64,000 bases of DNA from the NCBI RefSeq assembly GCF_016805305.1, contig NZ_JAERQN010000001.1, positions 124,001 to 188,000 on the forward strand, written 5' to 3'. Under the pieces are notes generated by a model that had not been told where the DNA came from, ran no database searches, and worked only from the letters and a program-made list of their open reading frames with translations. This document shows positions 9,031-17,171 of this stretch, piece by piece. Position 1 is the stretch's first letter, and each line of letters begins with the position of its first letter. The translations under genes were made by a program, and so were the position numbers. The stretch is from Falsiroseomonas ponticola. Its GTDB lineage: Bacteria; Pseudomonadota; Alphaproteobacteria; Acetobacterales; Acetobacteraceae.

Positions 9031-10212
9031 TCAGCCGGGTACGGCAACCTGGTGGCGCAGCGTGACGTCGCGGCCGGTCCGCGCGGAATCGAGGATGGCG
9101 AGGCAGGCCTCCAGCGTCGCCATGCCCCAGGCCCCGGACTGCACCGGCGCCACGCCATCCAGCACGGCGGCGCAGAAGGCGTCCAGCACCTCCCCCCGCG
9201 GCACGGCGGGCAGGGGGGCGCGTTCCAGCCAGCGGCGGTCATCGGCATGGACCATCACGCCCTCCGCCGTCAGGCGGAGGTCCGCGCGCTCGCAGCTCGC
9301 CAGCAGGAAGCCGAACTGGTTGTGGAAGGCAGGCGGCGCGGGCGCGGCGAGCGGCGGCGTCTCCGGCCCATAGGCGCGGCGCGCCTTGGCCGCTTCCTCA
9401 TCGGTGATGGCGGCAAGCGCGCGGCGCGCGGTGCCATAGGCGGCGGGGTCGCGGGGCTGGCCAAGCTCGCCCACCCAGCCCATCAGCTCATCCGTATCGT
9501 AGCGGCCATGGCCGCTATAGGTCAGGGTCGCGGCGGCCCCATCCTCGAACTGCAGGAAGGCCGTATAGGCGCCCTCCGTCGGGCGGGCGGGGTCCCAGCC
9601 GAAGCACTGGGCGCGGACGCTGCGCAGCAGGCCGCCGCCCAGCAGCCGCACCACATCCAGCTGGTGCGCGCCCTGGCTGAACACCACGCCGCCGCCGCGC
9701 GCCGTGTCCAGCTCCTCCGGCCGCCGCGGGCGGCAGAGGAAGTCGGTATAGGTCAGCGCGGTGATGAGGCGGACGCGCCCCTGCGCGCCGCCCGCGATCA
9801 GGCGGCGCGCCGCCAGCACGGGCCCGTCCTGCCCATGGCTGTGGCCGATGACGAGCTGCACGCCGGCGCGGTCCGCGGCCTCGATCATCGCGGCGCATTC
9901 GGCCAGCGTCACCGCCATGGGCTTTTCCACCAGGCAGTGCCGGCCGGCGGCGCAGGCGGCGATGACGTCGGCGGCGTGGAACTGGTGCGGCGTCGCGACA
10001 TAGATCGCCTCCACCGCCTCGTCCCGGCAGAGCGCCGCCATGTCGGCATGGGCGCGGCTGCCGGGGAAATCCTGCAGGAAGCGCGCGCGCGCCTCCGGCC
10101 GCGGCTCGGCGCAGGCGACGAGCTGCACGCGCGCATGCCCGGCCAGCGTCGGCAGCATCAGCGTGAAGGCGCGGCTCAGCCCGACGACGCCCAGCCGCAG
10201 GCGGCGCGTCAC
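9031..10212 (-). CDS. pht4: Gfo/Idh/MocA oxidoreductase, phthalate 4,5-cis-dihydrodiol dehydrogenase-like (Pht4)
   Basis: NAD(P)-dependent dehydrogenase predicted to rearomatise a cis-dihydrodiol to a catechol. 393 residues: N-terminal Rossmann fold (LGVVGLSRAF; then IYVATPHQFHAADVIAACAAG), the family signature EKPMAVTLAECAAMI near residue 95, then the C-terminal alpha/beta domain with VVFSQGAHQLDVVRLL. The long form and the neighbours (phthalate-type reductase, oxygenase and decarboxylase) point to Pht4/OphB rather than a sugar dehydrogenase. Overlaps the reductase gene by ATGA at 10209-10212. The substrate is inferred from context. Confidence 0.82.
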   Translation of the reverse strand: MTRRLRLGVVGLSRAFTLMLPTLAGHARVQLVACAEPRPEARARFLQDFPGSRAHADMAALCRDEAVEAIYVATPHQFHAADVIAACAAGRHCLVEKPMAVTLAECAAMIEAADRAGVQLVIGHSHGQDGPVLAARRLIAGGAQGRVRLITALTYTDFLCRPRRPEELDTARGGGVVFSQGAHQLDVVRLLGGGLLRSVRAQCFGWDPARPTEGAYTAFLQFEDGAAATLTYSGHGRYDTDELMGWVGELGQPRDPAAYGTARRALAAITDEEAAKARRAYGPETPPLAAPAPPAFHNQFGFLLASCERADLRLTAEGVMVHADDRRWLERAPLPAVPRGEVLDAFCAAVLDGVAPVQSGAWGMATLEACLAILDSARTGRDVTLRHQVAVPG

Positions 10213-11177
10213 AGGTCCAGCACCAGCTCATCCGTGCCGGGCGCGGCGCGGGAGACGCAGACCATGAGGTGCGACGCCTTCTCATGCTCCATCAGCACCA
10301 GGTCGCGGTGATCGGCCTGCCCCGCCACAAGCCCGGTGCGGCAGGACCCGCAGGTGCCGCTTTCGCAGGAATGGGAGACGGCGATGCCGGCAGCCCGCAG
10401 CGCGTCCAGGATGGTGGTGCCGGCGGGGATGTCGATCCGCGTGCCGGACCGCGCGAGCCGCACGGCGAAGGGCGCGTCATCCGCGCGCTTCTGCCCGCCG
10501 CCACTGCCGAAATCCTCGAAATGCACGGCGGAGGCGGGCCAGTGGCCGGTCATGTCCCTGACAGCCTGCATCAGCCCGCGCGGGCCGCAGCAATGGATGT
10601 GGCGGCCCTTGGGCTGGTCCAGCAGGGGCCAGAGGTCGAAGGCCCGATCGGGGTCGCCGCCATCATGGTGGATGACGACCTTGCCCTTCAGCGCGGGCGT
10701 GGAGAGATCATCCAGGAACGCCGTCTCGGCCGGGGAGCGCGTGAGGTAGATGAGCTTCCAGGGCGGCCGGCCTTCCGCCTGCAGCTGCCGGATCATGGAC
10801 ATGATCGGCGTGATGCCGATGCCCCCCGCGATGAACAGTCGCGACACCGGGTTGCCAAGCAGAGGAAAATCGTTGCGCGGCGCCGCGCAGGGCAGCAGGT
10901 CCCCCGCCTTCACCTGGTCGCACAGCGCGAGGGAGCCGCCCTGGCCGGCCGCGTCCCGCTTCACGGCGATGCTGTAGGACGCCGTCTCGATCGGGTCGCC
11001 GCATAGCGAGTAGCGGCGGATCATCCCGTTCGGCACCCGCACCTGCAGATGCGCGCCGGCGGTGAAGCCGGGCAGCTCGGCGCCATCGGGATCGGCCAGG
11101 TCGAAGCGCATGATGCCCTGCGCGATCGGCTCCGCCGCCAGCACGCGCAGCGGCCGGAACGCCCCATCCTCATCCAT
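10209..11177 (-). CDS. pht2: Phthalate dioxygenase reductase-type ferredoxin reductase (FMN, 2Fe-2S)
   Basis: Passes electrons from NADH through FMN and a plant-type 2Fe-2S cluster to the Rieske oxygenase. 322 residues in class IA reductase order: FMN-binding barrel with RRYSLCG, NAD domain with GGIGITPIMSM and CCGPRGLM, then a C-terminal ferredoxin domain with the cluster ligands in CESGTCGSC and a final Cys near VCVSR. It heads the leftward operon, divergent from the oxygenase gene at 11305. The intervening 127 bases hold two palindromic operator candidates. Confidence 0.88.
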   Translation of the reverse strand: MDEDGAFRPLRVLAAEPIAQGIMRFDLADPDGAELPGFTAGAHLQVRVPNGMIRRYSLCGDPIETASYSIAVKRDAAGQGGSLALCDQVKAGDLLPCAAPRNDFPLLGNPVSRLFIAGGIGITPIMSMIRQLQAEGRPPWKLIYLTRSPAETAFLDDLSTPALKGKVVIHHDGGDPDRAFDLWPLLDQPKGRHIHCCGPRGLMQAVRDMTGHWPASAVHFEDFGSGGGQKRADDAPFAVRLARSGTRIDIPAGTTILDALRAAGIAVSHSCESGTCGSCRTGLVAGQADHRDLVLMEHEKASHLMVCVSRAAPGTDELVLDL

Positions 11178-11201
11178 GCGCGATCCTCCATGGCGGATTT
11201 A

Positions 11202-11215
11202 CTTAGCTCTCTAAG
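11202..11215. promoter_or_regulatory. Operator candidate 1: CTTAG-CTCT-CTAAG
   Basis: Perfect 5-4-5 inverted repeat in the divergent promoter region between the reductase and the oxygenase, 25 bases upstream of the reductase start. Its short AT-rich arms suit a dimeric MarR- or IclR-type regulator. No such regulator gene adjoins the cluster. Confidence 0.7.
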
Positions 11216-11258
11216 AATTTCGGTCAAGCCCCCGGCACCACGCCTTGCGGCGCAGGCA

Positions 11259-11272
11259 CTTAGAACGCTAAG
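11259..11272. promoter_or_regulatory. Operator candidate 2: CTTAG-AACG-CTAAG
   Basis: Second perfect copy of the same half-sites, here extended to ACTTAG-AACG-CTAAGT. It lies 32 bases upstream of the oxygenase ATG and 57 bases centre to centre from operator 1. One site therefore faces each of the two divergent operons. Confidence 0.72.
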
Positions 11273-11304
11273 TATCGGGCGATCCGGCGGAAGGGAGGAA
11301 GCGC

Positions 11305-12624
11305 ATGCTGACCCATGAGGAAAACCAGCTGCTGGCGCGCGTCGAGGGCGATGCCCCGATGGGCCGCCTGATGCGCCAGCATTGGCTGCCCGTCTGCCTG
11401 TCGGAGGAGGTGGAGGAGCCCGAGGGCAAACCCATCCGCGTGCGCATCCTGGGCGAGAACCTGGTCGCCTATCGCGATGCCGAGGGCCGCGTCGGCCTGG
11501 TCGGCGAATTCTGCCCGCATCGCAAGGCGTCGCTGGTCTATGGCCGGAACGAGGAAGGCGGGCTGCGCTGCCTCTATCACGGCTGGAAGGTCGATGCGGA
11601 GGGCAATGTGGTGGAGATGCCCTCCGAGCCGCCGGAGGCCTGCGCGGCCGCGAAGTTCAAGCACCCCGCCTACCCGACCGAGGAAGCGGGCGGCTTCGTC
11701 TGGGCCTATATGGGCGACCGCGCGACGATGCCGGTATTCGAGCCGCCGCCCTTCGCGCCGACGCCGGAGACGCGGGTTTCCATCGGCACCGCGCGGGTGG
11801 ATTGCAACTGGGCGCAGGTGGTGGAAGGGCAGATCGACAGCGCCCATTCCTCCTCGCTGCATTCCTCGGACATGGTGCCCGCCCGCGTCGGCCGGGCCAG
11901 CGCCAATGCGAAGCTCTGGACGCGCCCTTCCACGGACAAGGCGCCACGGCTGCAGGTGCAGCTCACCTCCTACGGCTTCCGCTACGCCGCCATCCGCCGC
12001 CCGATCCAGAATGCGGCGACGCAGGATTATGTGCGCATCACGACCTTCGTCGCGCCGCTGATCTGCCTGATCCCGCCGAACGCCAGCTACAACGTGGCGC
12101 AGGTGACGATCCCGATCGACGACCATACCTGCATGTTCCACTTCATCGCCTGGGGCGATGGGCCGGACGTGCCCTCCATGGCGGAATGGCGGAAGTTCCT
12201 GGCGCTGACGCCGGGGGTCGATGTGGATCCGGCCAAGGGCTGGACGCGGCTGCGGGTGCGGGAGAATGACTACCTGCAGGACCGCAACCTGATGAAGCTC
12301 GGCAATTTCACCGGCATCAAGGGCATCCCCGCGCAGGACATGGCGATGTGGGAAGGCATGGGGCTGATCGCGGACCGCACCTCCGAACGGCTCGGCGCCA
12401 GCGATGTCGCGATCGTGCAGTGGCGCCGGCTGATGATCGAGGCCGCGAAGGCCTTCGCCGAAGGCGCGCCCGCGCTCGGCCGGACGGAGCCGATGGTGCC
12501 GAAGCGGGACATTGCGAGCTTCGAGGGCGTGGTGCCGAAGACCACGGATTGGCGCACCCTCGGCACCACGGAGCTGGAGCGCAGCCTCTTCCCCGGCGCG
12601 GCCCCGGCCCAGGCGGCAGAATAG
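11305..12624 (+). CDS. pht3: Rieske non-haem iron oxygenase, phthalate 4,5-dioxygenase-type
   Basis: Catalytic oxygenase predicted to cis-dihydroxylate an aromatic dicarboxylate. 439 residues. The Rieske 2Fe-2S ligands are in EFCPHRKASL and CLYHGWK. The catalytic iron site is in the characteristic segment EGQIDSAHSSSLHSSDM, matching the phthalate 4,5-dioxygenase and related large-terminal-subunit family. It has a homo-oligomeric layout with no beta subunit nearby. A ribosome site GGAGGAAG precedes the ATG. It is followed 5 bases later by the decarboxylase gene and paired with the divergent reductase. Substrate could be phthalate or a heteroaromatic analogue. Confidence 0.9.
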   Translation: MLTHEENQLLARVEGDAPMGRLMRQHWLPVCLSEEVEEPEGKPIRVRILGENLVAYRDAEGRVGLVGEFCPHRKASLVYGRNEEGGLRCLYHGWKVDAEGNVVEMPSEPPEACAAAKFKHPAYPTEEAGGFVWAYMGDRATMPVFEPPPFAPTPETRVSIGTARVDCNWAQVVEGQIDSAHSSSLHSSDMVPARVGRASANAKLWTRPSTDKAPRLQVQLTSYGFRYAAIRRPIQNAATQDYVRITTFVAPLICLIPPNASYNVAQVTIPIDDHTCMFHFIAWGDGPDVPSMAEWRKFLALTPGVDVDPAKGWTRLRVRENDYLQDRNLMKLGNFTGIKGIPAQDMAMWEGMGLIADRTSERLGASDVAIVQWRRLMIEAAKAFAEGAPALGRTEPMVPKRDIASFEGVVPKTTDWRTLGTTELERSLFPGAAPAQAAE

Positions 12625-12629
12625 GCACG

Positions 12630-13622
12630 ATGACCAACCTCTCCCTTTCCGTCGCCATCGGCCCCTATGACCGCATGATGCCGCTGGTGCGCGGCGAGGC
12701 GCGGATCGATGCCGTCGATCCGCAATTCATGCTGCTGGAGCCGGAGGAGATCTTCTTCCGGGCCATGCGGCATGAGGCCTTCGACATCTGCGAGCTCTCG
12801 CTCTCCTCCTACAGCCTGCGCGTGGCGCGGGGCGACAGCCCCTATGTCGCCATTCCCGTCTTCCCCTCCCGCGCCTTCCGCCACACCTGCATCGTCGTGC
12901 GCAACGACCGCGGCATTGCCTCGCCCGCCGACCTGCGCGGCAAGCGCATCGGCATGCCGGAATACCAGCTGACCGCGAATGTCTGGGCGCGCGCGATCCT
13001 CGCGGAGGAATACGGCGTCCACCAGCGCGACATCACCTGGGTGCGCGGCGGCTATGAGAGCCCCGGCCGGATCGAGAAGCTGAACGTCACGCTGCCGGAG
13101 GGCGTCGTCGTGGAGAATGCGCCGGAGGGCAAGACCATCTCCGGCATGCTGGCCGCCGGCGAGCTGGATGGCGTGATGGGCCCGCGCGCGCCCTCCTGCT
13201 TCGAGCGTGGCGATCCCGCGATCCGCTGGCTGTTCGAGGATCCCACCGCCGAGGCCACCGCCTGGTTCCAGAAGACGCGCATCTTCCCGGTGATGCATGT
13301 GCTGGGCATCCGGAAGACCCTCGTCGAGAAGCATCCCTGGCTGCCGACGGCGGTGATGAAGGGCTTCCAGCGGTCGAAGGACATCGCGCTGGAACGGCTG
13401 ACCGACACCTCCGCCACCAAGGTCACGCTGCCCTTCGTGGAGGAGAATCTCCGCCGCGCGCGGCAGCTGATGGGCGAGGATTTCTTCAGCTACGGCCTGG
13501 CACCCAACCGCCACGTCTTCGACTACTTCCTGCGCCACCACCATGCGCAGGGCCTGTCGAACCGCGTGCTGGCGGCGGAGGAACTCTTCCACCCCAGCAC
13601 GCTCGAGGCTCACAAGGTCTGA
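12630..13622 (+). CDS. pht5: 4,5-dihydroxyphthalate decarboxylase-like protein (Pht5)
   Basis: Predicted to remove one carboxylate from a dihydroxy-dicarboxylate; for phthalate the product would be protocatechuate. 330 residues with the periplasmic-binding-like fold of this decarboxylase family but no signal peptide. Visible family segments are GPYDRMMPLVRGEARIDAVD, RAFRHTCIVVRNDRGI, LRGKRIGMPEYQLTANVWARA and a C-terminal PNRHVFDYFLRHHHAQGLS. Homology alone could mean an NMT1-type binding protein, but the missing signal and the position behind a phthalate-type oxygenase favour the enzyme. Confidence 0.85.
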   Translation: MTNLSLSVAIGPYDRMMPLVRGEARIDAVDPQFMLLEPEEIFFRAMRHEAFDICELSLSSYSLRVARGDSPYVAIPVFPSRAFRHTCIVVRNDRGIASPADLRGKRIGMPEYQLTANVWARAILAEEYGVHQRDITWVRGGYESPGRIEKLNVTLPEGVVVENAPEGKTISGMLAAGELDGVMGPRAPSCFERGDPAIRWLFEDPTAEATAWFQKTRIFPVMHVLGIRKTLVEKHPWLPTAVMKGFQRSKDIALERLTDTSATKVTLPFVEENLRRARQLMGEDFFSYGLAPNRHVFDYFLRHHHAQGLSNRVLAAEELFHPSTLEAHKV

Positions 13623-13636
13623 GGGGTTTCCCCTCA
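13620..13636. terminator. Hairpin containing the stop codons of two convergent genes
   Basis: TGAGGGG - TTT - CCCCTCA. The left arm begins with the TGA of the decarboxylase gene and the right arm ends with the TGA (read leftward) of the NicX-like gene. The compact symmetric hairpin could terminate or stabilise both transcripts. There is no T-run. Confidence 0.5.
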
Positions 13637-14821
13637 GACCGGGAAACCCTCCAGCAGTTCCAGCGGATCGCCGTAGCGCTCCGCCAGGGCCACCACCTTC
13701 GGGTCGCGGAGCGACAACAGGTAGCCATCCTCGATCATCGGGCTGTTGCCCGCCGTGACCGTGCTGTCATAGGTCACGAGGTCCATGTGGATGTGCGGCT
13801 CCTCCCAGTTCGGCATGACGCGCCGGAGATACTCGGAGGGCTTCAGCGCATTGATGCCGAAATGCAGCGCGCCCGGGCTGTTGGGGCCGGCCGGGTAGAT
13901 GTCGAAGCGCGGCGCCTTCGGGTTGTGGCCGCAACCCACTTCCTCCAGCGTGCCGCCGATCAGGTAGTCGCGCAGCACCTCGGCCTCGAAGCCCTCGCCA
14001 TGCACGGCGAAGACCACGTCGTCGCGGAACTCGACGCCGACCGGGCTGGCGAAGGGATGATCGAAGCCGACGGCCCATTGCGCCCAGATGGTGCCGGAGA
14101 TGCCGACCTTGTCCTCCGGCTTCAGCCCCACCATGCCCGGCTCGAACAGGTTCGGCCCATGCGTCGGCAGATAGTGGACGTAGCAGCCATCCTCATCCGC
14201 CACATTGTGCCCGCGCCAGCGATTGTGCCGCTTCAGCTTCTGCAGCATCGCATCCGTGTAGGGGATGCGGAAATCGGTGCCACGCGGGTCGGTGAAGCGC
14301 AGGGTGAAGTCGCCCTGCTCCGGGAACAGGCGGGAGGTCGCGCGGATGATCTCGCCCAGCAGGTCGATCGGGAACTGCGCCTGCGGCGTGTTCAGCAGGT
14401 CGAGGTCGCGGAAGAAGGTGATCTTCACCCAGCGCTGGCCCTTGTTCTTGCGCAGCGCCATGCAGAAGGGATCGATCACGCTGGCGAACCAGGTGGAGAC
14501 GACGAAGGTCGCGCGTTCCAGCAGCGCCTTCGCCTCATCCGGGATGGTCACGTAGCGCGTGCTGTCGCCCATATAGGCGATGAAGGTGGCGCCGCGCCCG
14601 CGCGCCAGGCCCTGCACCGCCTGCACCACCCGCGGGTCCAGCAGCGGGTCGATCAGCATCACCACATGGTCGCCGGGCCGGATCGCCATGACGCGGCAGA
14701 AATTGTCCATGCCCTTGATGGAGGCGGCGATGTCCGCCGGCGGATGCGTCACCTTCCGTGGCAGGCCGCGGCGCGTGGGGGCGGCGATGATGTCCTCGAC
14801 GCGGTTGGGCAGGCGGGGCAT
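13634..14821 (-). CDS. M29 aminopeptidase / NicX (2,5-dihydroxypyridine dioxygenase)-like metalloenzyme
   Basis: 395-residue protein of the leucyl-aminopeptidase-T-like superfamily, which includes both M29 metallopeptidases and the ring-opening dioxygenase NicX. Near the C-terminus the metal motif H-x-D appears in EEPHIHMDLV (about H345, D347), with more candidate ligands in GCGHNPKAPRFD and GALHFG. No signal peptide. I start at 14821, where an AGGAAG site precedes MPRLPNRVEDII; 16 extra upstream residues are possible from 14869. A palindrome matching the phthalate-type operators lies 52 bases upstream, which argues for a catabolic rather than a peptidase role. The exact reaction is unknown. 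Confidence 0.68.
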   Translation of the reverse strand: MPRLPNRVEDIIAAPTRRGLPRKVTHPPADIAASIKGMDNFCRVMAIRPGDHVVMLIDPLLDPRVVQAVQGLARGRGATFIAYMGDSTRYVTIPDEAKALLERATFVVSTWFASVIDPFCMALRKNKGQRWVKITFFRDLDLLNTPQAQFPIDLLGEIIRATSRLFPEQGDFTLRFTDPRGTDFRIPYTDAMLQKLKRHNRWRGHNVADEDGCYVHYLPTHGPNLFEPGMVGLKPEDKVGISGTIWAQWAVGFDHPFASPVGVEFRDDVVFAVHGEGFEAEVLRDYLIGGTLEEVGCGHNPKAPRFDIYPAGPNSPGALHFGINALKPSEYLRRVMPNWEEPHIHMDLVTYDSTVTAGNSPMIEDGYLLSLRDPKVVALAERYGDPLELLEGFPV

Positions 14822-14872
14822 GGCGGCTTCCTCTCCGAACCCTTGGGCCGCGCGGGGACGGCCGGGCATACA

Positions 14873-14886
14873 CTTCGAAGACTAAG
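14873..14886. promoter_or_regulatory. Operator candidate 3: CTTCG-AAGA-CTAAG
   Basis: Same 5-4-5 architecture as the sites at 11202 and 11259 with one changed base in the left arm. It stands 52 bases upstream of the NicX-like gene start, a spacing similar to that of the other two sites. I found no further copy in the window. Confidence 0.6.
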
Positions 14887-14923
14887 CATTGTCCGGCCCG
14901 TCGCTGTCAATCCGGCGCGTGGC

Positions 14924-15400
14924 TCACACCCGGCGATACACCCCCCGCATGATCGGCTGCCAGCTGCCATCGGGCATCTGGACGCGGGAGGAGAGGGACC
15001 GCGTGCCATCCGGCATCATCTCGACGATGTCCTGGTATTTCAGGCGGCGGGTGGGATCGGTGAAGTCCGGCCCCTCGCTGTCCAGCGTCAGCACCTCGCC
15101 CTCCCGCACCCCGTCATAGAGCCACATCATGCTCATGGCGGAGGAGATGAAGCTGCCGGTGAAGCGGCCGCGGGCGATGTCGTAGCCGAAGGTGATGATG
15201 TTGGTGCAGGTGCCGCCGCCCGGCATCTCCGCCTGGCCCTCCCCCTGCACCCAGAGGCCGCCGATGGCGCGGACCTTCTCCGTGCCGCGCAGGGTCTGCT
15301 CGGGCTGGCCCGGCCCCATGGAGCAGGTGCTTTCCATCGTCCAGTCGCCGACCAGGCGCAGCAGCCATTCATGGTCAGCCGTGGGCTGCGGGATATCCAT
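14924..15400 (-). CDS. DUF1579 family protein
   Basis: 158 residues matching the DUF1579 layout: the N-terminal HEWLLRLVGDWTMESTC, a central TEKVRAIGGLWVQGEG, and the C-terminal GVYRRV. The fold is a lipocalin-like or calycin barrel in related proteins. Function unknown. It is the third gene of an ArsR - AHSA1 - DUF1579 series in which the last two genes are 43 bases apart. Such trios are common in proteobacteria and probably co-regulated by the ArsR protein. Confidence 0.85.
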   Translation of the reverse strand: MDIPQPTADHEWLLRLVGDWTMESTCSMGPGQPEQTLRGTEKVRAIGGLWVQGEGQAEMPGGGTCTNIITFGYDIARGRFTGSFISSAMSMMWLYDGVREGEVLTLDSEGPDFTDPTRRLKYQDIVEMMPDGTRSLSSRVQMPDGSWQPIMRGVYRRV

Positions 15401-15443
15401 GCCGTGTTCCTTCCTCGGCGATGCGGTTCAGCCGGTGGGCACG

Positions 15444-15881
15444 TCAGGCGTGCTCGTGCAGCGCCTCCAGCCGCTCCAGCGATTCCGTCCAGCCGCGGCG
15501 GTGGCGCGTGGCGGTATCGGCATCGGCGAAGCGGTCATGGGTCAGCGTGACCTCCGTGCCTTCCGGCACGGCGCGGAATTCGACGGTCACGCGGGATTCG
15601 CGTTCGGGCATGGAGACCCAGGCCCAGGTGAAGACCAGGCGGCGCTCCGGCTCGAACACCGTGTAGGTGCCACCGACGCCGTGGCGTTCGCCATTGTCCT
15701 CGATCAGGCGCACCAGGAAGCGCCCGCCCTCCCGCGCCTCGATCTCCGCCTGCTCGACCGTCGTGTGGTGCGGGCCGAACCAGCGCGCCAGCATCTCCGC
15801 CCGCGTCCAGGCGGCGAAGACCGTGGCGGGCGGGGCCTTGATGCGCTTCACCAGCGTCAGGCTCGGCACCACGGCGGTCAC
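15444..15881 (-). CDS. SRPBCC / AHSA1 domain protein
   Basis: 145-residue START-like helix-grip protein: LTLVKRIKAPPATVFAAWTRAEMLARWFGP is the classic opening of the AHSA1 (Aha1 C-terminal-like) family, and TLTHDRFADADTATRHRRGWTES the closing helix. Members bind hydrophobic ligands, but no substrate can be read from sequence. Its ATG overlaps the stop of the ArsR gene by ATGA, the standard arrangement for this regulator/AHSA1 pair. Confidence 0.88.
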   Translation of the reverse strand: MTAVVPSLTLVKRIKAPPATVFAAWTRAEMLARWFGPHHTTVEQAEIEAREGGRFLVRLIEDNGERHGVGGTYTVFEPERRLVFTWAWVSMPERESRVTVEFRAVPEGTEVTLTHDRFADADTATRHRRGWTESLERLEALHEHA

Positions 15882-16222
15882 GGCTGCTCCGCCTCCAGCG
15901 CCGCGGCCAGGCGATCCAGGCTTTCGGTCCAGAAGCGCTGGTAGCGCATCAGCCAGCCCATGGCGTCCTCCATCGGCGCGGCGGTCAGCCGGCAGGTGAC
16001 GGTGCGGCCCGCCTTGCGGCGCGCGATCAGGCCCGCGCCTTCCAGCACATCCAGGTGCTTCATCACCGCGGGCAGGGACATGGCCAGCGGCTCCGCCAGC
16101 GCGGAGACGGAGAGCCCATCCTCCGCATCCAGCCGCGCGATCAGGGCACGGCGGGTCGGGTCCGACAGCGCGGCGAAGACGCGGTCCAGGCGGGGCTCGG
16201 CGGCGGGGTTTTGCTTAACCAT
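15878..16222 (-). CDS. ArsR/SmtB-family winged-helix repressor
   Basis: 114-residue regulator starting MVKQNPAAEP: the helix-turn-helix region is DPTRRALIARLDAEDGLSVSALAEPLAMSLPAVMKHLDVLEGAGLI. The metal-binding Cys box (ELCVCDL) of classical metal sensors is absent, as is normal for ArsR proteins paired with AHSA1 genes. Two starts are possible, at 16222 or 4 codons earlier at 16234. The first matches the usual MV(K/N) beginning of the family. A perfect palindrome covers the start codon, pointing to autorepression. Confidence 0.87.
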   Translation of the reverse strand: MVKQNPAAEPRLDRVFAALSDPTRRALIARLDAEDGLSVSALAEPLAMSLPAVMKHLDVLEGAGLIARRKAGRTVTCRLTAAPMEDAMGWLMRYQRFWTESLDRLAAALEAEQP

Positions 16223-16233
16223 CGAGTTAAGCA
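16212..16233. promoter_or_regulatory. Autoregulatory palindrome over the ArsR start codon
   Basis: TGCTTAAC - 6 bases - GTTAAGCA, a perfect 8-bp inverted repeat. The spacer contains the ATG at 16222. A bound dimer would block ribosome access or promoter clearance for the ArsR - AHSA1 - DUF1579 unit, and may also touch the divergent aldolase promoter. Confidence 0.75.
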
Positions 16234-16317
16234 TATGGATCGCGGCGCCCCGCGGTCAAGCCTTCCCGTTCCGCCCGGCCCGGCGCAGCATCGCCGCCGC
16301 CTGGGAGGAAGAGGCCG

Positions 16318-17124
16318 ATGATCGTGAACCCGGTCCGCCAGCGCCTGCTGCGCGGGGAGACCTGCTTCGGCCTGATGGCCTTCGAGTTCTTCACCCCCGG
16401 CCTGGCGCCCGTGCTGGCAGCCGCGGGCGCCGAGTTCGTGATCCTGGACATGGAGCATAGCGGCCTCGGCATCGAGGGGGTGAAGGCCCAATGCGCCTTC
16501 GCCCGCGCCGCGGGCATCGTGCCGCTGGTGCGTCTGCCGCGCCCCGATCCCGGCCTGGCGCCGCCGCTGCTGGATGCCGGGGCGCTGGGGATCATGATGC
16601 CGCTGGTGGAGAGCGCCGCCCAGGCCCGCGCGCTGGTGGAGGCCTGCCGCTACCGGCCGGAAGGCAGGCGCGGCCTCGCCTTCGGGCTGGCGCATGATGG
16701 CTACGCGGCGGGCGCGCCGCTGGAGAAGATGGCTGCCGCCAACCAGGCGGTGCTGACCATCGCCCTGGTCGAGAGCGCCGCCGGGATCGAGGCCGCGGAG
16801 GCGATCGCCGCCGTGCCGGGGCTCGACCTGCTCTGGCTCGGCCATTTCGACCTCTCCGACAGCCTCGGCATCCCCGGGCGGTTCGAGGATCCGGCCTATC
16901 GCGCCGCCGCCGCGCGGCTGCGGGATGCGGCGGCGGCGCAGGGCAAGCCGATCGGCTGGCTGGCCGCCGATGGCGCGCAGGCCGCGGCGGCGCGGGGTGC
17001 CGGGTTCCGCTGCCTCTGCATCGGGCATGAGGTGATGCTGCTGCGCGAAGCCCTGCGCGGCGCCATCGAGGCCGGGCGCGGCCCCGCCCCGGCGGGCGAT
17101 CCGGGTCGGGACGGGCTGCCGTAG
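16318..17124 (+). CDS. HpcH/HpaI-type class II aldolase
   Basis: Metal-dependent aldolase of 268 residues acting on 2-oxo-4-hydroxy acids, releasing pyruvate. Family signatures are [11 protein letters not shown] (catalytic base and metal-site region, near residue 45), [10 protein letters not shown], and the TIM-barrel segment [17 protein letters not shown], with EDP-type metal ligands near LVESAAG. A strong GGAGGAAGAGG site precedes the ATG. It is divergent from the ArsR gene and followed by a 2-oxoglutarate oxygenase gene 47 bases on. Substrate not evident. Confidence 0.85.
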   Translation: MIVNPVRQRLLRGETCFGLMAFEFFTPGLAPVLAAAGAEFVILDMEHSGLGIEGVKAQCAFARAAGIVPLVRLPRPDPGLAPPLLDAGALGIMMPLVESAAQARALVEACRYRPEGRRGLAFGLAHDGYAAGAPLEKMAAANQAVLTIALVESAAGIEAAEAIAAVPGLDLLWLGHFDLSDSLGIPGRFEDPAYRAAAARLRDAAAAQGKPIGWLAADGAQAAAARGAGFRCLCIGHEVMLLREALRGAIEAGRGPAPAGDPGRDGLP

Positions 17125-17171
17125 CAACGGGCGGAGGGTGCGACCGGCCGCGCCGTGGCAGGCTGCGCGGC

